A stretch of 64,000 nt of DNA from Caryophanales bacterium UBA5455 (GCA_002427365.1 DIQT01000007.1:67733-131732), one strand, 5' to 3'; shown: positions 8,249 through 18,778, counted from the stretch's first letter. Numbers and translations: made by a program. The notes: generated from the sequence alone by a model not told the origin.

Positions 8249-9359
8249 ATGGATTTTACAACCTTTAAACAAGAAGTCAATTATGTCGCTGATTTGATTA
8301 CGCAAATTAGCGACTCTCTTTGACCTTCCTAAATTAGAACAAACAATTGCTGAAGCTGAACGTAAAATGGATGACCCTAATTTTTGGAGTGATCAACGGA
8401 CGGCGTTAGGTGTTGTTAATAGTTTAAAAGGCGCCCGAAAAAAAGTTGATAATTTAAAAATTATTAATGAGCGCTTTGCTGACCTAAAAGAAATTGCGGC
8501 TTTATCAATTAATGAAATTGACGCTGATTTTTTAGCGCTTGCGGAAAGTGATTTAATTGAACTCCAAGCACTTGTGAAAGAAATGCATCATAACATTTTA
8601 TTTCAAGGTGAATATGACCACATGAACGCAATCGTGGAAATTCATGCGGGTGCCGGGGGAACCGAATCACAAGATTGGGCCTCGATGTTATATCGGATGT
8701 ATGTTCGCTATGCAGAACGCCATAACTATAAAATTCAAGTTGTTGATTATCAAGCAGGCAATGAAGCCGGTATTACAAGCGCCACCTTAATTATTCAAGG
8801 CGAAAACGTATATGGGTTATTAAAAGGCGAAAAAGGTGTTCATCGGTTAGTACGAATTTCACCCTTTGATGCGCAAGGTAGACGCCATACATCGTTTGCG
8901 AGCGTTAACGTAATTCCTGAATTTAGTGAAGAAATTAATGTCGATATAAATGAAGCTGATTTAAAAATTGATACATTCCGTAGTGGAGGCGCCGGTGGCC
9001 AAAATGTTAATAAAGTTGAAACCGCTGTTCGAATTACTCACCTTCCTTCAGGAATTGTAACTTCAAGTCAAGTAGAACGAAGTCAATCACGCAACAAAGA
9101 TATTGCGTTAAACATGCTCAAAAGTCGCTTATATGAACAAGAACAACAAGCAAAGTCCGCAAAAATCAGTGGAATTGTCGGAGAACAAAAACTTGTCGAA
9201 TGGGGTTCCCAAGTTCGTTCATATGTTTATCAACCTTATCGGCTAGTAAAAGATAACCGAACAAATTATGAAACGGGTGACTTTGATAGCGTAATGGATG
9301 GCGAATTGGATGAGTTTGCGTATGCGTATTTAGAAATGGAGGCAAAAAAACATGGCTAA
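8249..9359 (+). CDS. prfB: Peptide chain release factor 2, programmed +1 frameshift
   Basis: Translation starts at ATG 8249 behind AAAGGAGG and reads 24 codons to CTT (8318-8320). It then meets in-frame TGA (8321-8323), and skipping T8321 gives GAC and the rest of RF2. The joined product is 369 residues, the normal RF2 length. RF2 recognises UAA and UGA. The SPF recognition tripeptide occurs in [15 protein letters not shown] and the catalytic GGQ in [16 protein letters not shown]. The CTT-TGA-C slippery site is the conserved autoregulatory signal: low RF2 favours the shift. The usual internal AGGGGG element upstream of the slippery codon is not evident. The last 8 bases overlap the next gene. 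Confidence 0.96.
8318..8324 (+). promoter_or_regulatory. RF2 autoregulatory frameshift site CTTTGAC
   Basis: This is the slippery codon CTT followed by the in-frame stop TGA and C, the nearly universal prfB recoding site. The preceding bases read ATTAGCGACTCT rather than the usual AGGGGGTAT type, so the stimulatory Shine-Dalgarno element is weak or absent. Confidence 0.93.
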
Positions 9360-10395
9360 AATTAAAGAATGGTTTAAAAAATTAGAACACCAACGGCAAA
9401 TTAAAAATATTGCGCTAGTTATTGTTGGTGCTTTTTTACTTGCTCTAGGCACAGGTATGTTTTTAACGCCGAACATTACTAATTCCAACCTTGGAAATTT
9501 TGAAGGTATTAATGCAGGCGGATTAGGCGGAAGTGGTTTAATTGTGCAAAACCTTACTGGTTTTCCTGTAGACTTCACCGTTATGATTTCTAGTGTCCTT
9601 GTATTTATTCTTGGTTATTTTGTTCTTGGAAAAGAATTTGCCATGAAAACATTGCTGGCAACAATCGTATATCCATTATTTCTTACCTTAGTAATTCGCG
9701 TTGACTTTTTCCAATTACCGGCCCGACATTTATATGAAGCAGGAGTAAACGGCATGCCTGATACCGCAAATGTGTTAATTGGTGGCCTTGTTGGTGGCGG
9801 TTTAATTGGTATTGGTGTTGGTTTAGCCTTATTAGGTGGCGGATCAACGGGTGGCGTTGATGTCTTAGCGTTTGTTTTAACGAAGTACACACATATTAGA
9901 ACTTCAGTTACAACTTTTATTATTGATGGCACGATTGTTGTCATTGGCATGATTGTTTTTGGAGCAGATTATTTAGTTGTTGGTTTAATTGGAATTATTT
10001 CCGCTTTAATTTGTGCAGCGACAATTAACTTCGTCTTTAGTGGTAAGTCTGATATTTATGACGCAAAAATCATTTCCAGTGAATGGGAAAAAATTAATGC
10101 GTATATTCAAGATGAAATGGGTCGCGGCTCAACGATTACAAACGTTGAAGGCGGATGGAAATATACAAATTACCGGCAAATAAACGTTGTTTTTAGTCGC
10201 GATCAACACGCGAGTTTACTTAAAGCAATCGCTGAAATTGACCCACATGCCTTTATTGTTATTAATCACCTCCAAAACGTTTTTGGTGAAGGATTTGTTG
10301 ATTTAGAAAAACAACGTTTAAGTCGGAAAAAAAATAACAAAGAACCCACTAAGAAAAGCGAGTCCAATAATTTAAAAGAAGATGAAAAGTCATAA
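9352..10395 (+). CDS. YitT family membrane protein (DUF161/DUF2179)
   Basis: This 347-residue protein has about five membrane segments in its first 230 residues. It carries the family signature [13 protein letters not shown] followed by IRTS, then a soluble DUF2179 domain (about 235-330) ending [12 protein letters not shown] charged Lys/Glu-rich tail follows. YitT proteins are widespread in Bacillota and their function is unknown. GGAGG lies before the ATG. It overlaps prfB by 8 bases and uvrB by 14 bases, so the three are cotranslated. Confidence 0.9.
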   Translation: MAKIKEWFKKLEHQRQIKNIALVIVGAFLLALGTGMFLTPNITNSNLGNFEGINAGGLGGSGLIVQNLTGFPVDFTVMISSVLVFILGYFVLGKEFAMKTLLATIVYPLFLTLVIRVDFFQLPARHLYEAGVNGMPDTANVLIGGLVGGGLIGIGVGLALLGGGSTGGVDVLAFVLTKYTHIRTSVTTFIIDGTIVVIGMIVFGADYLVVGLIGIISALICAATINFVFSGKSDIYDAKIISSEWEKINAYIQDEMGRGSTITNVEGGWKYTNYRQINVVFSRDQHASLLKAIAEIDPHAFIVINHLQNVFGEGFVDLEKQRLSRKKNNKEPTKKSESNNLKEDEKS

Positions 10396-12355
10396 ATTTG
10401 AAATTGTTAGTGAATATAAACCAACGGGAGATCAACCAACCGCGATTAAGCAATTAATTGAAGGGCTTAATGAAGGGAAGGATGTTCAAGTTCTTTTAGG
10501 TGCAACTGGAACCGGAAAAACATTTACGATCGCTAATGTCATCGAAGAAACCCAGCGCCCAACTTTAGTTCTAGTTCATAACAAAACACTAGCGGGTCAA
10601 TTATATAGTGAATTTAAAGAATTATTTCCGCATAACCGGGTGGAATATTTTGTTTCGAACTTTGATTTTTATCAACCAGAAGCCTATCTACCAAAGTCGG
10701 ATATGTATATTGAAAAGAACGCAGTTATGAATGAAGAAATTGAACAACTGCGCATTTCGGCGATTAATTCCGTCTTAGAAAGGCGGGATACAATTATTGT
10801 CGCAAGTGTTGCGTCAATTTATGGGTTAAGTGACCCAGAAGAATATCGCGCCTTAGTGTTTGAAGTGCGCGTTGGCGAAGAAATTGAACGCCGTGAATTC
10901 ATTAATAAATTAATTGATGCGCAATATACACGAACAAATATGGATTTGTCACCTGGAACATTCCGTGTGCGGGGCGATATATATGAACTATTTCCAATGG
11001 ATATGGGCGATATGGCCATTCGCATTGATACGTTTGGTGATGAAATCGAAGCAATCGCAGTAATTAATACTGTAACGGGTGAAGTTATTCATCAACTTCA
11101 ACATTATCCAATATATCCAGCATATGACCACGCTTCAACGCGTGAACGAATTAAAACGGCGACGGTTGGTATCTTAGAAGAAATGGTTGAACGGCTCGCG
11201 TATTTTGAAGATAATAATAAACTCATTGAGGCGCAGCGGCTCGAAATGCGGACGCGGCAAGATGTCGAAAGTCTCCGCGAATTTGGGATGGTTCCTGGAA
11301 TTGAAAACTATTCGCGCCACATTGATGGAAGAAAACCCGGCGAACGCCCATTTTGTTTAATCGATTATTTTCCTAAAGATTTTTTAGTTGTTGTCGATGA
11401 ATCACACGTTTCCCTTCCACAAATTCGTGGCATGTATAATGGTGACCGGTCCCGTAAAGAAACACTTGTGGAATACGGCTTTCGTTTACCAAGCGCATTA
11501 GATAACCGCCCTTTAAAGTTTGAAGAGTTTGTTGATTTAGTGCCACAAATGATTTGTACATCCGCAACACCCGGCGATTATGAATTAGACCGTGCGAATA
11601 ATGAAGTTGTTGAACAAATTATTCGGCCAACCGGTTTAGTTGATCCACAAGTTGAAGTCCGAAGAACATTAGGACAAATTGATGACCTAATTATGGAAAT
11701 TGATGAACGGATTAAACGGAATGAACGGACACTTGTTATTACGTTAACAATAAAAATGGCGGAAGATCTTACCGACTATTTGAAGAGTTATGGTTATAAA
11801 GTCGCGTATTTACATACCGAAACCAAAACATTAGAACGGACCGAAATTATTTATCAACTACGAAAAGGTAAATATGATGTTTTAATTGGGATTAACTTAT
11901 TACGCGAAGGGTTAGATATTCCCGAAGTAAGCTTAATTACAATTTTAGATGCGGATAAAGAAGGGTTCTTACGAAGTGAACGTTCCCTTATTCAAATTAT
12001 TGGTCGGGCAGCCCGAAACGCGAATGGACGTGTAATTATGTATGCGGATAAGATGACAAATAGTATGGCGGGAGCGATTGAAGAAACAAACCGGCGGCGG
12101 GCAATTCAAGAAGCATACAATAATGAACATGGAATTATTCCAATGACAATTCAAAAAGAAATACGTCTACCCGTACGTGGGTTCGAACAAGAAACCGATC
12201 ACGTTCATAATAAAGCGATTAAAATGTCGAGTAGTGAAAAGGAAGAATATATTAAAACACTTCGAAAAGACATGCAAGAAGCAGCCCGGAAACTCGATTT
12301 TGAGACAGCAGCGACTTTGCGTGATATTATATTAGAGTTGAAAGCTGAGGATTAA
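10382..12355 (+). CDS. uvrB: UvrABC excinuclease subunit B
   Basis: This 657-residue protein is the damage-verifying subunit of nucleotide excision repair. Walker [11 protein letters not shown] lies around 40-49. The damage-clamping beta-hairpin with FDFYQPEAY and the VVDESH helicase motif follow. Motif VI is IGRAARN, and a C-terminal UVR helix that binds UvrC lies at about 620-655. The start overlaps the end of the YitT gene by 14 bases, and AAAGAAG is the only possible ribosome-binding site. uvrA and uvrC are not in the window. Confidence 0.98.
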   Translation: MKSHKFEIVSEYKPTGDQPTAIKQLIEGLNEGKDVQVLLGATGTGKTFTIANVIEETQRPTLVLVHNKTLAGQLYSEFKELFPHNRVEYFVSNFDFYQPEAYLPKSDMYIEKNAVMNEEIEQLRISAINSVLERRDTIIVASVASIYGLSDPEEYRALVFEVRVGEEIERREFINKLIDAQYTRTNMDLSPGTFRVRGDIYELFPMDMGDMAIRIDTFGDEIEAIAVINTVTGEVIHQLQHYPIYPAYDHASTRERIKTATVGILEEMVERLAYFEDNNKLIEAQRLEMRTRQDVESLREFGMVPGIENYSRHIDGRKPGERPFCLIDYFPKDFLVVVDESHVSLPQIRGMYNGDRSRKETLVEYGFRLPSALDNRPLKFEEFVDLVPQMICTSATPGDYELDRANNEVVEQIIRPTGLVDPQVEVRRTLGQIDDLIMEIDERIKRNERTLVITLTIKMAEDLTDYLKSYGYKVAYLHTETKTLERTEIIYQLRKGKYDVLIGINLLREGLDIPEVSLITILDADKEGFLRSERSLIQIIGRAARNANGRVIMYADKMTNSMAGAIEETNRRRAIQEAYNNEHGIIPMTIQKEIRLPVRGFEQETDHVHNKAIKMSSSEKEEYIKTLRKDMQEAARKLDFETAATLRDIILELKAED

Positions 12356-12357
12356 CA

Positions 12358-13089
12358 ATGAATTTAGAAAACCCAATTCACTTCGATACTACTGAAGGAA
12401 TTAACACGGAACAATTTAGCGGCCCCATCTTAATGAAACCAAACCGCAAGAGTTATATGGTGCGTTATTTTTTAATGGTTTTAGCGGTCCTCTTAAGTCT
12501 TGCCTTTTTAATTACCGCACTTGCAATTAAGCCGAGCAAATTAGAACTTAAAATTGGATTCTTTCTTGGTGCTTTTGTCGCATTTGGTGTTTTTTGGTTA
12601 CTAAAACGAATTAATACAAAAGATAATAAAAAAATCAAAATTGGTGAATTTGACCAAGATAAAATAATTCTTTATAACGAAAACGAAAAAGGAAAGTTCA
12701 CAAATGAAGATGTCGATATTTATTTATGGGATGATATTCTTAGTGCAAAAATTAACATTGTCTTTTTTCAAGAAACATTTGTCGGCCCGTTAACGATTGA
12801 AACAAATGAAGTAATCGTAACAATTAAAGATGTAATGGTCTTACCAAATATGTATGACCTTCAAGAGAGGACGGATAAATTTAAAGTTATTCATCCCGCG
12901 GAAGAAATGCACGCCGAACGTCAAGAACAAGTATTAGAAGAAGTCGAAGATGAAGAAAGTGATAGCGTCGTTGATTTTAATAAAAAGTTTGAAGAAATAA
13001 TTGAAAATGATGAAGTAGAACAAGTAATAATTAACCACGATGAAAACGATGAAATTATCACTCGTGAAGCGGAAGATAGCAAAAAGTAG
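12358..13089 (+). CDS. Uncharacterised membrane protein with acidic C-terminus
   Basis: This 243-residue protein has two membrane helices (about 33-57 and 63-86). A soluble region of about 100 residues rich in beta-type sequence follows, then a very acidic tail (about 185-243) of Glu and Asp. I do not recognise the family. The two-helix plus beta arrangement resembles small bacterial PH-domain membrane proteins, but this is only a structural impression. It follows uvrB by two bases behind GAGG, so it is probably cotranscribed. Confidence 0.7.
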   Translation: MNLENPIHFDTTEGINTEQFSGPILMKPNRKSYMVRYFLMVLAVLLSLAFLITALAIKPSKLELKIGFFLGAFVAFGVFWLLKRINTKDNKKIKIGEFDQDKIILYNENEKGKFTNEDVDIYLWDDILSAKINIVFFQETFVGPLTIETNEVIVTIKDVMVLPNMYDLQERTDKFKVIHPAEEMHAERQEQVLEEVEDEESDSVVDFNKKFEEIIENDEVEQVIINHDENDEIITREAEDSKK

Positions 13090-13104
13090 CAAGAAAGGTT
13101 TTTA

Positions 13105-13133
13105 TTTACAAAATGATTGGGTTATGGTATTAT
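13105..13133 (+). promoter_or_regulatory. secG promoter
   Basis: TTTACA (13105-13110), a 17-base spacer ending in TGG, and TATTAT (13128-13133) form a strong sigma-A type promoter with an extended -10. AGGAGGAAT follows before the secG ATG. Confidence 0.75.
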
Positions 13134-13166
13134 AACTACCGTATCTTAGCAGGAGGAATGTTATAA

Positions 13167-13391
13167 ATGAGCGCATTAGATTGGATTTTCTTAGTAATAG
13201 CAGTGTTTCTTATCATTGTTACGCTACTTCAAGGTGGTAAATCAGAAGGCGCTTCTGGGGCAATCACTGGTGGCGGGATGAACGTTTTTGCTAAAACAAA
13301 AGAACGCGGTGTTGATCGTGTCTTATCAATTATAACTTATGTACTCGTTGCAATTTTCTTCCTTATCGCGATTCTTGTGAAGGTACTATAA
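13167..13391 (+). CDS. secG: Preprotein translocase subunit SecG
   Basis: This 74-residue protein has the standard SecG layout: an N-terminal membrane helix (about 4-22), a conserved loop GGKSEGASGAITGGGMNVFAKTKERG, and a second helix (about 50-73). SecG is the small accessory subunit of the SecYEG channel. It has its own promoter and a strong terminator. secG followed by rnr is a frequent order in Bacillota. Confidence 0.93.
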   Translation: MSALDWIFLVIAVFLIIVTLLQGGKSEGASGAITGGGMNVFAKTKERGVDRVLSIITYVLVAIFFLIAILVKVL

Positions 13392-13409
13392 AGTAAATAT
13401 TGAAAAAGC

Positions 13410-13439
13410 AAAAAGGGCCAGCTGCCCTTTTTATTTTTT
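13410..13439 (+). terminator. Terminator after secG
   Basis: AAAAAGGGC (13410-13418) pairs with GCCCTTTTT (13424-13432) around a 5-base loop, and is followed by ATTTTTT. Confidence 0.85.
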
Positions 13440-13453
13440 GTTAGGAAACATGA

Positions 13454-15592
13454 ATGAACAATAAAATTATTGATATTATTAAAGACAAAGGTCCAAGAAC
13501 TTATCGGCAGTTGCTTGAAGAGGTTGAACTTGGCCATTTTTTAGGTGATGAATTAGATAAGTTATTTACTCAAGGTGAACTTGTTGAACATAACGGCCTT
13601 GTTTTTCTTCCAACCCAACTATATTTGGAAAAAGCAACTGTCGTTAGTGTTAAAAGTAACTTTGCCTTTGCGCGAATTGACGATACTGATGAAGATATTC
13701 GTATAGATGCACAAAACCTTGGTAACGCTTTATTAGGTGACCGGGTCTTTGTAGAAATTAATCGCGGAGAATATTCTGTCCATAACGTTTTTGTTCGGGC
13801 AAACAAAAAAGTAATCGGCGAAATATATTATTTAGCAAATAAACCGTTTTTAAAAGTTAATAAATTAGGTAGTAGCGCCGTTTCCTTTCGACTTGAAGAT
13901 CATCAAGGTTTTAGCGATGAATTAGTGGTCGCGGAAATTACAAGTTATAGTGAATTTTTTGTTCACACAAAATTCATTGAAAGTCTTGGCTCAAAAAACG
14001 CTCCAGGTAATGATATTTCGCGAATTTTAATTGAAGAAAATATTCCAAATGAGTTTTCGCTTGAAGTTGAAGAACAACTTAAAAATATTCCAACATCTAT
14101 TTTAAAAAGCGATTTAGAAGGTCGCCGCGATTTTCGTGATGAATTAATTGTGACAATTGATGGCGAACTTGCCCGTGATTTTGATGATGCGGTTAGTGTT
14201 CAAAAAATTCCGACGGGATATCGCTTAGGAATTCATATTGCTGATGTTGCAAGTTATGTAAAAGAAAAATCACCAATTGATGTGGAAGCCTATGAACGGG
14301 GAACGTCGATTTATGTCACGGACCGTGTTGTGCCGATGCTTCCATTTCCATTATCAAATGGAATTTGTTCGTTAAGCGAAGGTATGGACCGTTTAACTAT
14401 TTCGGTTATTATCGACGTTGATAATCAAGGCCAAGTAATGAAATCACAAATTTTCCCAAGTGTAATTAATTCGAAAGGCCGCCTTACTTATACATATGTT
14501 CAACAAGTAATTGACGCTAAAAAAGCAACCAATGACATTGAAGAAATGCTTTTGTTATTAAATGAAGTATCAAGGAAAATAAGAAAACAACGGAACCGTC
14601 GTGGTTCACTTGATTTAGATCTAGGCGAAGTTGTTATCGATGTTGATGAAGAAGGAAAAGCAATTGGTGTTCATCTAAAAAAAGCAATTGAAGCTGAACA
14701 ACTAATTGAAGACTTAATGGTTCTTACAAATGAAGTAGTTGCTGAAACAATTACAAATAAACAACTACCAATGTTATATCGGATTCATGAACAACCCGAA
14801 GGTCAACGGATTGATAATTTAAATTATTTATTAAAACGCCTTGGGCATAAACCAGAATTAAATCCGAAAAATGTTTCGCCCAAAGATATGCAAATCTTAG
14901 TTAATAAGTATAAATATGAACCAGATGGTCCGGTAATTATGGAAGCATCCCTTCGTTCATTAGCGAAAGCTAAATATTCACCAACAAATTATGGTCACTT
15001 TGGTTTAGCGTCCGCTTGCTATACTCATTTTACATCTCCAATTAGAAGATATCCTGATTTAATCGTTCATCGCTTAATTCATAAATATTTATTTAATCGT
15101 AATACCAATGATTTAGATTTATTAAAGAAGAAACTTATTAAAGATGGTGACCAAACATCCGACTTAGAACGGAAAGCTCTTCAAATTGAACGCCGTGTCA
15201 CTGATATCAAGAGCGCTGAATATATGGCATCGCATTTAGGCCAAAAAATGGTGGGCATGATTAGTGGCCTAACAAATATGGGCATGTTTATTCAATTAGA
15301 TAATGGCATTTCTGGCCTTGTTCGCTTTGATACACTTAACGATTATTATGTTGTTGATGACGCGAATATCGCCGCAACGGGTAAACGCAATAAAAAGCAA
15401 TACATGTTAGGTGACCGTGTTGAGGTTGTGATCGGTAGTGTTAACGTGGATGCTGGCAACATTGATTTACTCATGCAAAGTGAACCAAAACCGCGTCAGA
15501 AAGGTTCAAATCAAAAAAGTAGTCAAAATAAAAAGAGCGGCAAACGGAGTTATCAAAACCAACCGCCGTCAAAAAGAAAAAATAAACGTTAA
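13454..15592 (+). CDS. rnr: Ribonuclease R
   Basis: This 712-residue 3'-5' exoribonuclease of the RNB family has an N-terminal winged-helix region and OB-type cold-shock domains. The RNB catalytic centre DGELARDFDDAV begins at D236, and its aspartates bind metal. An S1 RNA-binding domain (about 620-700) reads GMISGLTNMGMFIQL, and the tail is very basic (RQKGSNQKSSQ onward). RNase R degrades structured RNA and works with tmRNA in ribosome rescue. AGGAAA lies before ATG 13454; an earlier ATG at 13450 meets a stop after three codons. The gene is convergent with the next one, and the two stop codons abut. Confidence 0.96.
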   Translation: MNNKIIDIIKDKGPRTYRQLLEEVELGHFLGDELDKLFTQGELVEHNGLVFLPTQLYLEKATVVSVKSNFAFARIDDTDEDIRIDAQNLGNALLGDRVFVEINRGEYSVHNVFVRANKKVIGEIYYLANKPFLKVNKLGSSAVSFRLEDHQGFSDELVVAEITSYSEFFVHTKFIESLGSKNAPGNDISRILIEENIPNEFSLEVEEQLKNIPTSILKSDLEGRRDFRDELIVTIDGELARDFDDAVSVQKIPTGYRLGIHIADVASYVKEKSPIDVEAYERGTSIYVTDRVVPMLPFPLSNGICSLSEGMDRLTISVIIDVDNQGQVMKSQIFPSVINSKGRLTYTYVQQVIDAKKATNDIEEMLLLLNEVSRKIRKQRNRRGSLDLDLGEVVIDVDEEGKAIGVHLKKAIEAEQLIEDLMVLTNEVVAETITNKQLPMLYRIHEQPEGQRIDNLNYLLKRLGHKPELNPKNVSPKDMQILVNKYKYEPDGPVIMEASLRSLAKAKYSPTNYGHFGLASACYTHFTSPIRRYPDLIVHRLIHKYLFNRNTNDLDLLKKKLIKDGDQTSDLERKALQIERRVTDIKSAEYMASHLGQKMVGMISGLTNMGMFIQLDNGISGLVRFDTLNDYYVVDDANIAATGKRNKKQYMLGDRVEVVIGSVNVDAGNIDLLMQSEPKPRQKGSNQKSSQNKKSGKRSYQNQPPSKRKNKR

Positions 15593-16837
15593 TTATCTAC
15601 GTAGTCCTTTTGGATAATGATTTTTTAAAACACCATTAACATTTTTAACTAAACCAATGGCAAAACCTTGGTAACTTACAACATGATACCCATTAGGTAG
15701 GTCGCCACGCACTTGTAATGTTTCACCGCTTAAATAGCGGTTTTTTTCTTCGTTTGTTAAAGCATATGATTCATCACTGGTACTTGCTCTTGCATAGTGG
15801 TGCGATGGAACAAAACCATACCTTTCTTGCCTTCCTAATTCAAGACCTGGACGCACTAAATAAAATAATGCGGGTATTGCATAGTTTGTTGGTAAAAGAT
15901 ACGTTATATCACGATAAACAAATTTAGTTGATGTTTGTTTAGAAAAAGTAATTATTTTTTCGCCGGTTTTTTTAATCATTGCAATAAACTGTCCTTCGCC
16001 TTTAAATAATGAAGGAAGTAAATATAGCGTTTCAGGCCTATTTTGCGGTCTATATTCGCCGTTAATTGTTGGTACACTAATTAATTCTGCATCAGTGTTT
16101 GCTAAAAGGTGTGAAATTATCTCCTCATTTTCTTCGGGTGAAAACGAACAAGTTGAATAGATTAAAGTGCCACCAGGCTTTAAATATTTATAAGCATTTA
16201 CAATCATAACTTGCTGTAATGACGCAAATTTTTGAACTTTCGCTAGTGACCATTCATCAAGAATCGCTGGTATTTTCCGCCCCATTCCTGAACCAGAGCA
16301 AGGAGCATCAAGTAATATCGCATCAAAGGTGTTTTGAAGGTTAGGAACAAACTTTTCGAAGTTATTGTTTGTAACAATGATATTTTTTCTTCCCATTCGT
16401 TCAACATTACGGCTTAATTCTTTGGCGCGCGCCGCGCTTATATCATTAGCGATAATAATTCCTTCGTTATTCATTGTTCGACTTACTTGGATTGTTTTTC
16501 CGCCTGGTGCCGCACACATATCTAAAACAAGATCACTATTTGTAACAGGTAATAATGATGCGGGAATCATTGCGCTTGGATCTTGCAAATAAAAAGCGCC
16601 AAAATCATGGAGTTCATGTTTTCCTAAATCATCAATTTCTTTATCGTAGTAATAAGCGTGGGGAACAAATGGATGTGGTGTGGCACTTTTAAATAATGAT
16701 AAAAACATTTCATCACTAATTTTATCCGTATTTAAAAGGGCGGCTCTTTCTTCAGGACCACTTAAGGAGTTTATTAACGAATGAGCGATATCTAAGGGGA
16801 AAATATCAAGAAGATGGTTTTTAAATGATTCATTCAT
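15593..16837 (-). CDS. RsmF/NOL1-NOP2-Sun family RNA m5C methyltransferase
   Basis: This 414-residue protein has the SAM-binding motif CAAPGGKT (108-115). It carries the two cysteines of the m5C enzymes: C180 in APCSGSGM and C230 in YSTCSFSPEEN, the latter being the nucleophile in this family. A C-terminal domain (about 300-414) resembles the PUA-like RNA-binding region of RsmF-type enzymes. It probably methylates a cytosine of 16S rRNA or tRNA; the target cannot be told from sequence. On the minus strand a TATAAT (16845-16850) lies only seven bases from the ATG and no ribosome-binding site is present, so the mRNA may be leaderless. Confidence 0.92.
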   Translation of the reverse strand: MNESFKNHLLDIFPLDIAHSLINSLSGPEERAALLNTDKISDEMFLSLFKSATPHPFVPHAYYYDKEIDDLGKHELHDFGAFYLQDPSAMIPASLLPVTNSDLVLDMCAAPGGKTIQVSRTMNNEGIIIANDISAARAKELSRNVERMGRKNIIVTNNNFEKFVPNLQNTFDAILLDAPCSGSGMGRKIPAILDEWSLAKVQKFASLQQVMIVNAYKYLKPGGTLIYSTCSFSPEENEEIISHLLANTDAELISVPTINGEYRPQNRPETLYLLPSLFKGEGQFIAMIKKTGEKIITFSKQTSTKFVYRDITYLLPTNYAIPALFYLVRPGLELGRQERYGFVPSHHYARASTSDESYALTNEEKNRYLSGETLQVRGDLPNGYHVVSYQGFAIGLVKNVNGVLKNHYPKGLRR

Positions 16838-16844
16838 AATTCAT

Positions 16845-16850
16845 ATTATA
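16845..16850 (-). promoter_or_regulatory. -10 element of a probably leaderless methyltransferase mRNA
   Basis: On the minus strand, TATAAT is followed by seven bases and then ATG. Transcription would start at or next to the start codon. The -35 region is poor. Confidence 0.5.
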
Positions 16851-16962
16851 CAAAAGAAAATTAGATGACCGTTAGTTTATTAGTTGTTCTTAACGCGTTT
16901 TTAAATTTTTTATTTGTCAAATCCGCATTTTTATTAAAAAATAGATGGTTTATTGCGTTTTT

Positions 16963-16991
16963 ATGACAATGTGAAAATAAAAGAGTATAAT
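16963..16991 (+). promoter_or_regulatory. Promoter of the TasA-like gene
   Basis: ATGACA (16963-16968) and TATAAT (16986-16991) are separated by 17 bases. AGAGGGG lies before the ATG at 17030. Confidence 0.65.
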
Positions 16992-17029
16992 TATATTAAT
17001 TATTAGTCAGTTATAGAAGAGGGGATGTT

Positions 17030-17818
17030 ATGTCTAAGCCGAAGGAAAAACGCAAACCATTTTGGTTCTATAAAGGTCTATTGATACTTAGTGTCGTTTT
17101 TTTGTCGTCTCTATCAACGACGTATGCGTATTGGTAAGGGGAGGTTCTATCAGCGAACTCGGAATCGCATGTAACAATAACAATTGGCGATTGGACGTAT
17201 GCGATTGATGATATTGATCCTGATACATTACCACTTGGGCCTAAGTTTGCTGGTGCGGTTGATCCTGATTATGGATTTGCTTATTCTTTTGATGGTATTT
17301 TAGATATCATTACGGTTGTTACGAAAATTCCAGCCGGAACTTATATTTCATCGAATGGAAAACTTTATAAAACAGCACACACTTATTACGCAATTCCGAT
17401 TATAGCGGGTGGCCCCAGCGGTATTTTTGCTTCGTACTATTTTGATGAAATGCCGAGCGAAAATATTATTGAATGGGATGCAACATTAACTTACAAAGCA
17501 AATCGGGTGGTAAAGGTTGCGGGTAGTGAAGGTGATGAATTTTATATCGCAACTACCCAATCAAAAAATCAAAACCCACAAAATCATAGTGAGTACTGGC
17601 GAAGAATTTCGCAAGAAGATGGTGAAGTAAATCTTCTTGAATCTAACTGGAAATATTATTTTGGTCGAACAATTATTCCAATTGAAGATATTGAAGGAAA
17701 TAAATTAAATTATGAATTGCCGGATTATTCAAAACCGCTTCGTGATGAAAATAATAACTTGCTTGCTCGTGCACTTTATGATTATGGTACAAGTAACAAA
17801 ACAGCGCTTGTCGCCTAG
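17030..17818 (+). pseudogene. TasA/camelysin-like exported protein interrupted by an in-frame TAA
   Basis: From ATG 17030 the frame encodes a basic start, a hydrophobic segment (about residues 16-32) and LSTTYAYW, the signal-peptide end seen in TasA/camelysin-type exported proteins of this bacterial group. Codon 36 is TAA (17135-17137). After it the same frame stays open to TAG at 17816, reading GEVLSANSESHVTITIGDW onward, so the whole would be 262 residues. Residues about 145-185 (WDATLTYKANRVVKVAGSEG then FYIATTQ...EYWRRI) resemble a CBM5/12 carbohydrate-binding fold. The good promoter, ribosome-binding site and terminator suggest a recently broken gene, a recoded one, or a sequence error. 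The part after the stop has no evident start near it. Confidence 0.7.
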
Positions 17819-17870
17819 TAAAATTTAGTTTCTTGATGGTCTAGTAAAAAAGATGAATAATAATATGAAG

Positions 17871-17895
17871 AAAAAAGGCTTAAGTGCCTTTTTTT
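17871..17895 (+). terminator. Terminator after the TasA-like gene
   Basis: AAAAAAGGC (17871-17879) pairs with GCCTTTTTT (17886-17894) around a 6-base loop, within a T-tract. Confidence 0.8.
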
Positions 17896-18034
17896 AAAAA
17901 ACTCTAATAAATCTATCTTTTAGTCGATAAATTAACTATTTAATGCTTTAGCGCATAGTAAAAATACGATTTAAAATGTATAATTAAATTTGCAATTTCC
18001 TCAAATATATAAATAAACGAAAGGAGTTTTTGTT

Positions 18035-18778
18035 ATGAATCGTAAGGAAATTAAAAAACAAGCAAGAGAAAGAATTAAACCGAGTTTTGGTTATATTTTT
18101 CTTGCAATAGTGCTTTGGACACTAGTCGCGCTTGGCTCAGTCGCAGTTGGCTTTATTGTTGGTCCGATTATTGTTGGTGGTGCACTTGCGGTAAGCAAAG
18201 TGTCGTATTTTATTGATATCGCTAACGGAGATGATGAACGTGTCGCGGACATTAATTACATCTTCAAAGGATTTCCAAAATTTCTACGGGCTTTAAAACT
18301 TCAAGTTGCCATCGTCTTATTGTCTCTTGGTTTTTCTCTTGCAATTGGATTAGTGAGTTTTCTTTTACTTTTAATTGCCGGCTACATTCATTATGTTGTT
18401 TATATTATTATGACAATTATTGTGGTTTTAGGAATAATCTTTGCGGTGTTAGCGTTTTATGTCTTCCTTTACTTCCCGTTTTATATTCTTGCGGATGAAA
18501 GATATAACAGTTATCACACAAAAGACATTCTTAAACTAAGCTTCAATTTAGGAAAAAAACATTTTGGTGAAATTATTGTTTTTGACCTTAGTTTTATCTT
18601 ATGGCGAATTGGTGTTGCCCTAACAGCGGGAATGTTAAATGTTTATTTTAGTCCTTATTATCAAACCGCTAAAGCAACGTTCTATTTAGAACGCGTTAAA
18701 GGATTAATCGATAATATCGCTCAACCAATCGAACCAGAAGTTGTAGAAGTAAAAAATGATAGTGGTGAAGCCGCTTAA
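18035..18778 (+). CDS. DUF975 family integral membrane protein
   Basis: This 247-residue protein begins MNRKEIKKQARERIK, the typical amphipathic start of DUF975 proteins. It has about five or six membrane helices, and its C-terminal motif SPYYQTAKATFYLE matches the family pattern. The function is unknown. AAAGGAG precedes the ATG and a TATAAT lies about 55 bases upstream. It stands alone, between two terminators. Confidence 0.85.
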   Translation: MNRKEIKKQARERIKPSFGYIFLAIVLWTLVALGSVAVGFIVGPIIVGGALAVSKVSYFIDIANGDDERVADINYIFKGFPKFLRALKLQVAIVLLSLGFSLAIGLVSFLLLLIAGYIHYVVYIIMTIIVVLGIIFAVLAFYVFLYFPFYILADERYNSYHTKDILKLSFNLGKKHFGEIIVFDLSFILWRIGVALTAGMLNVYFSPYYQTAKATFYLERVKGLIDNIAQPIEPEVVEVKNDSGEAA

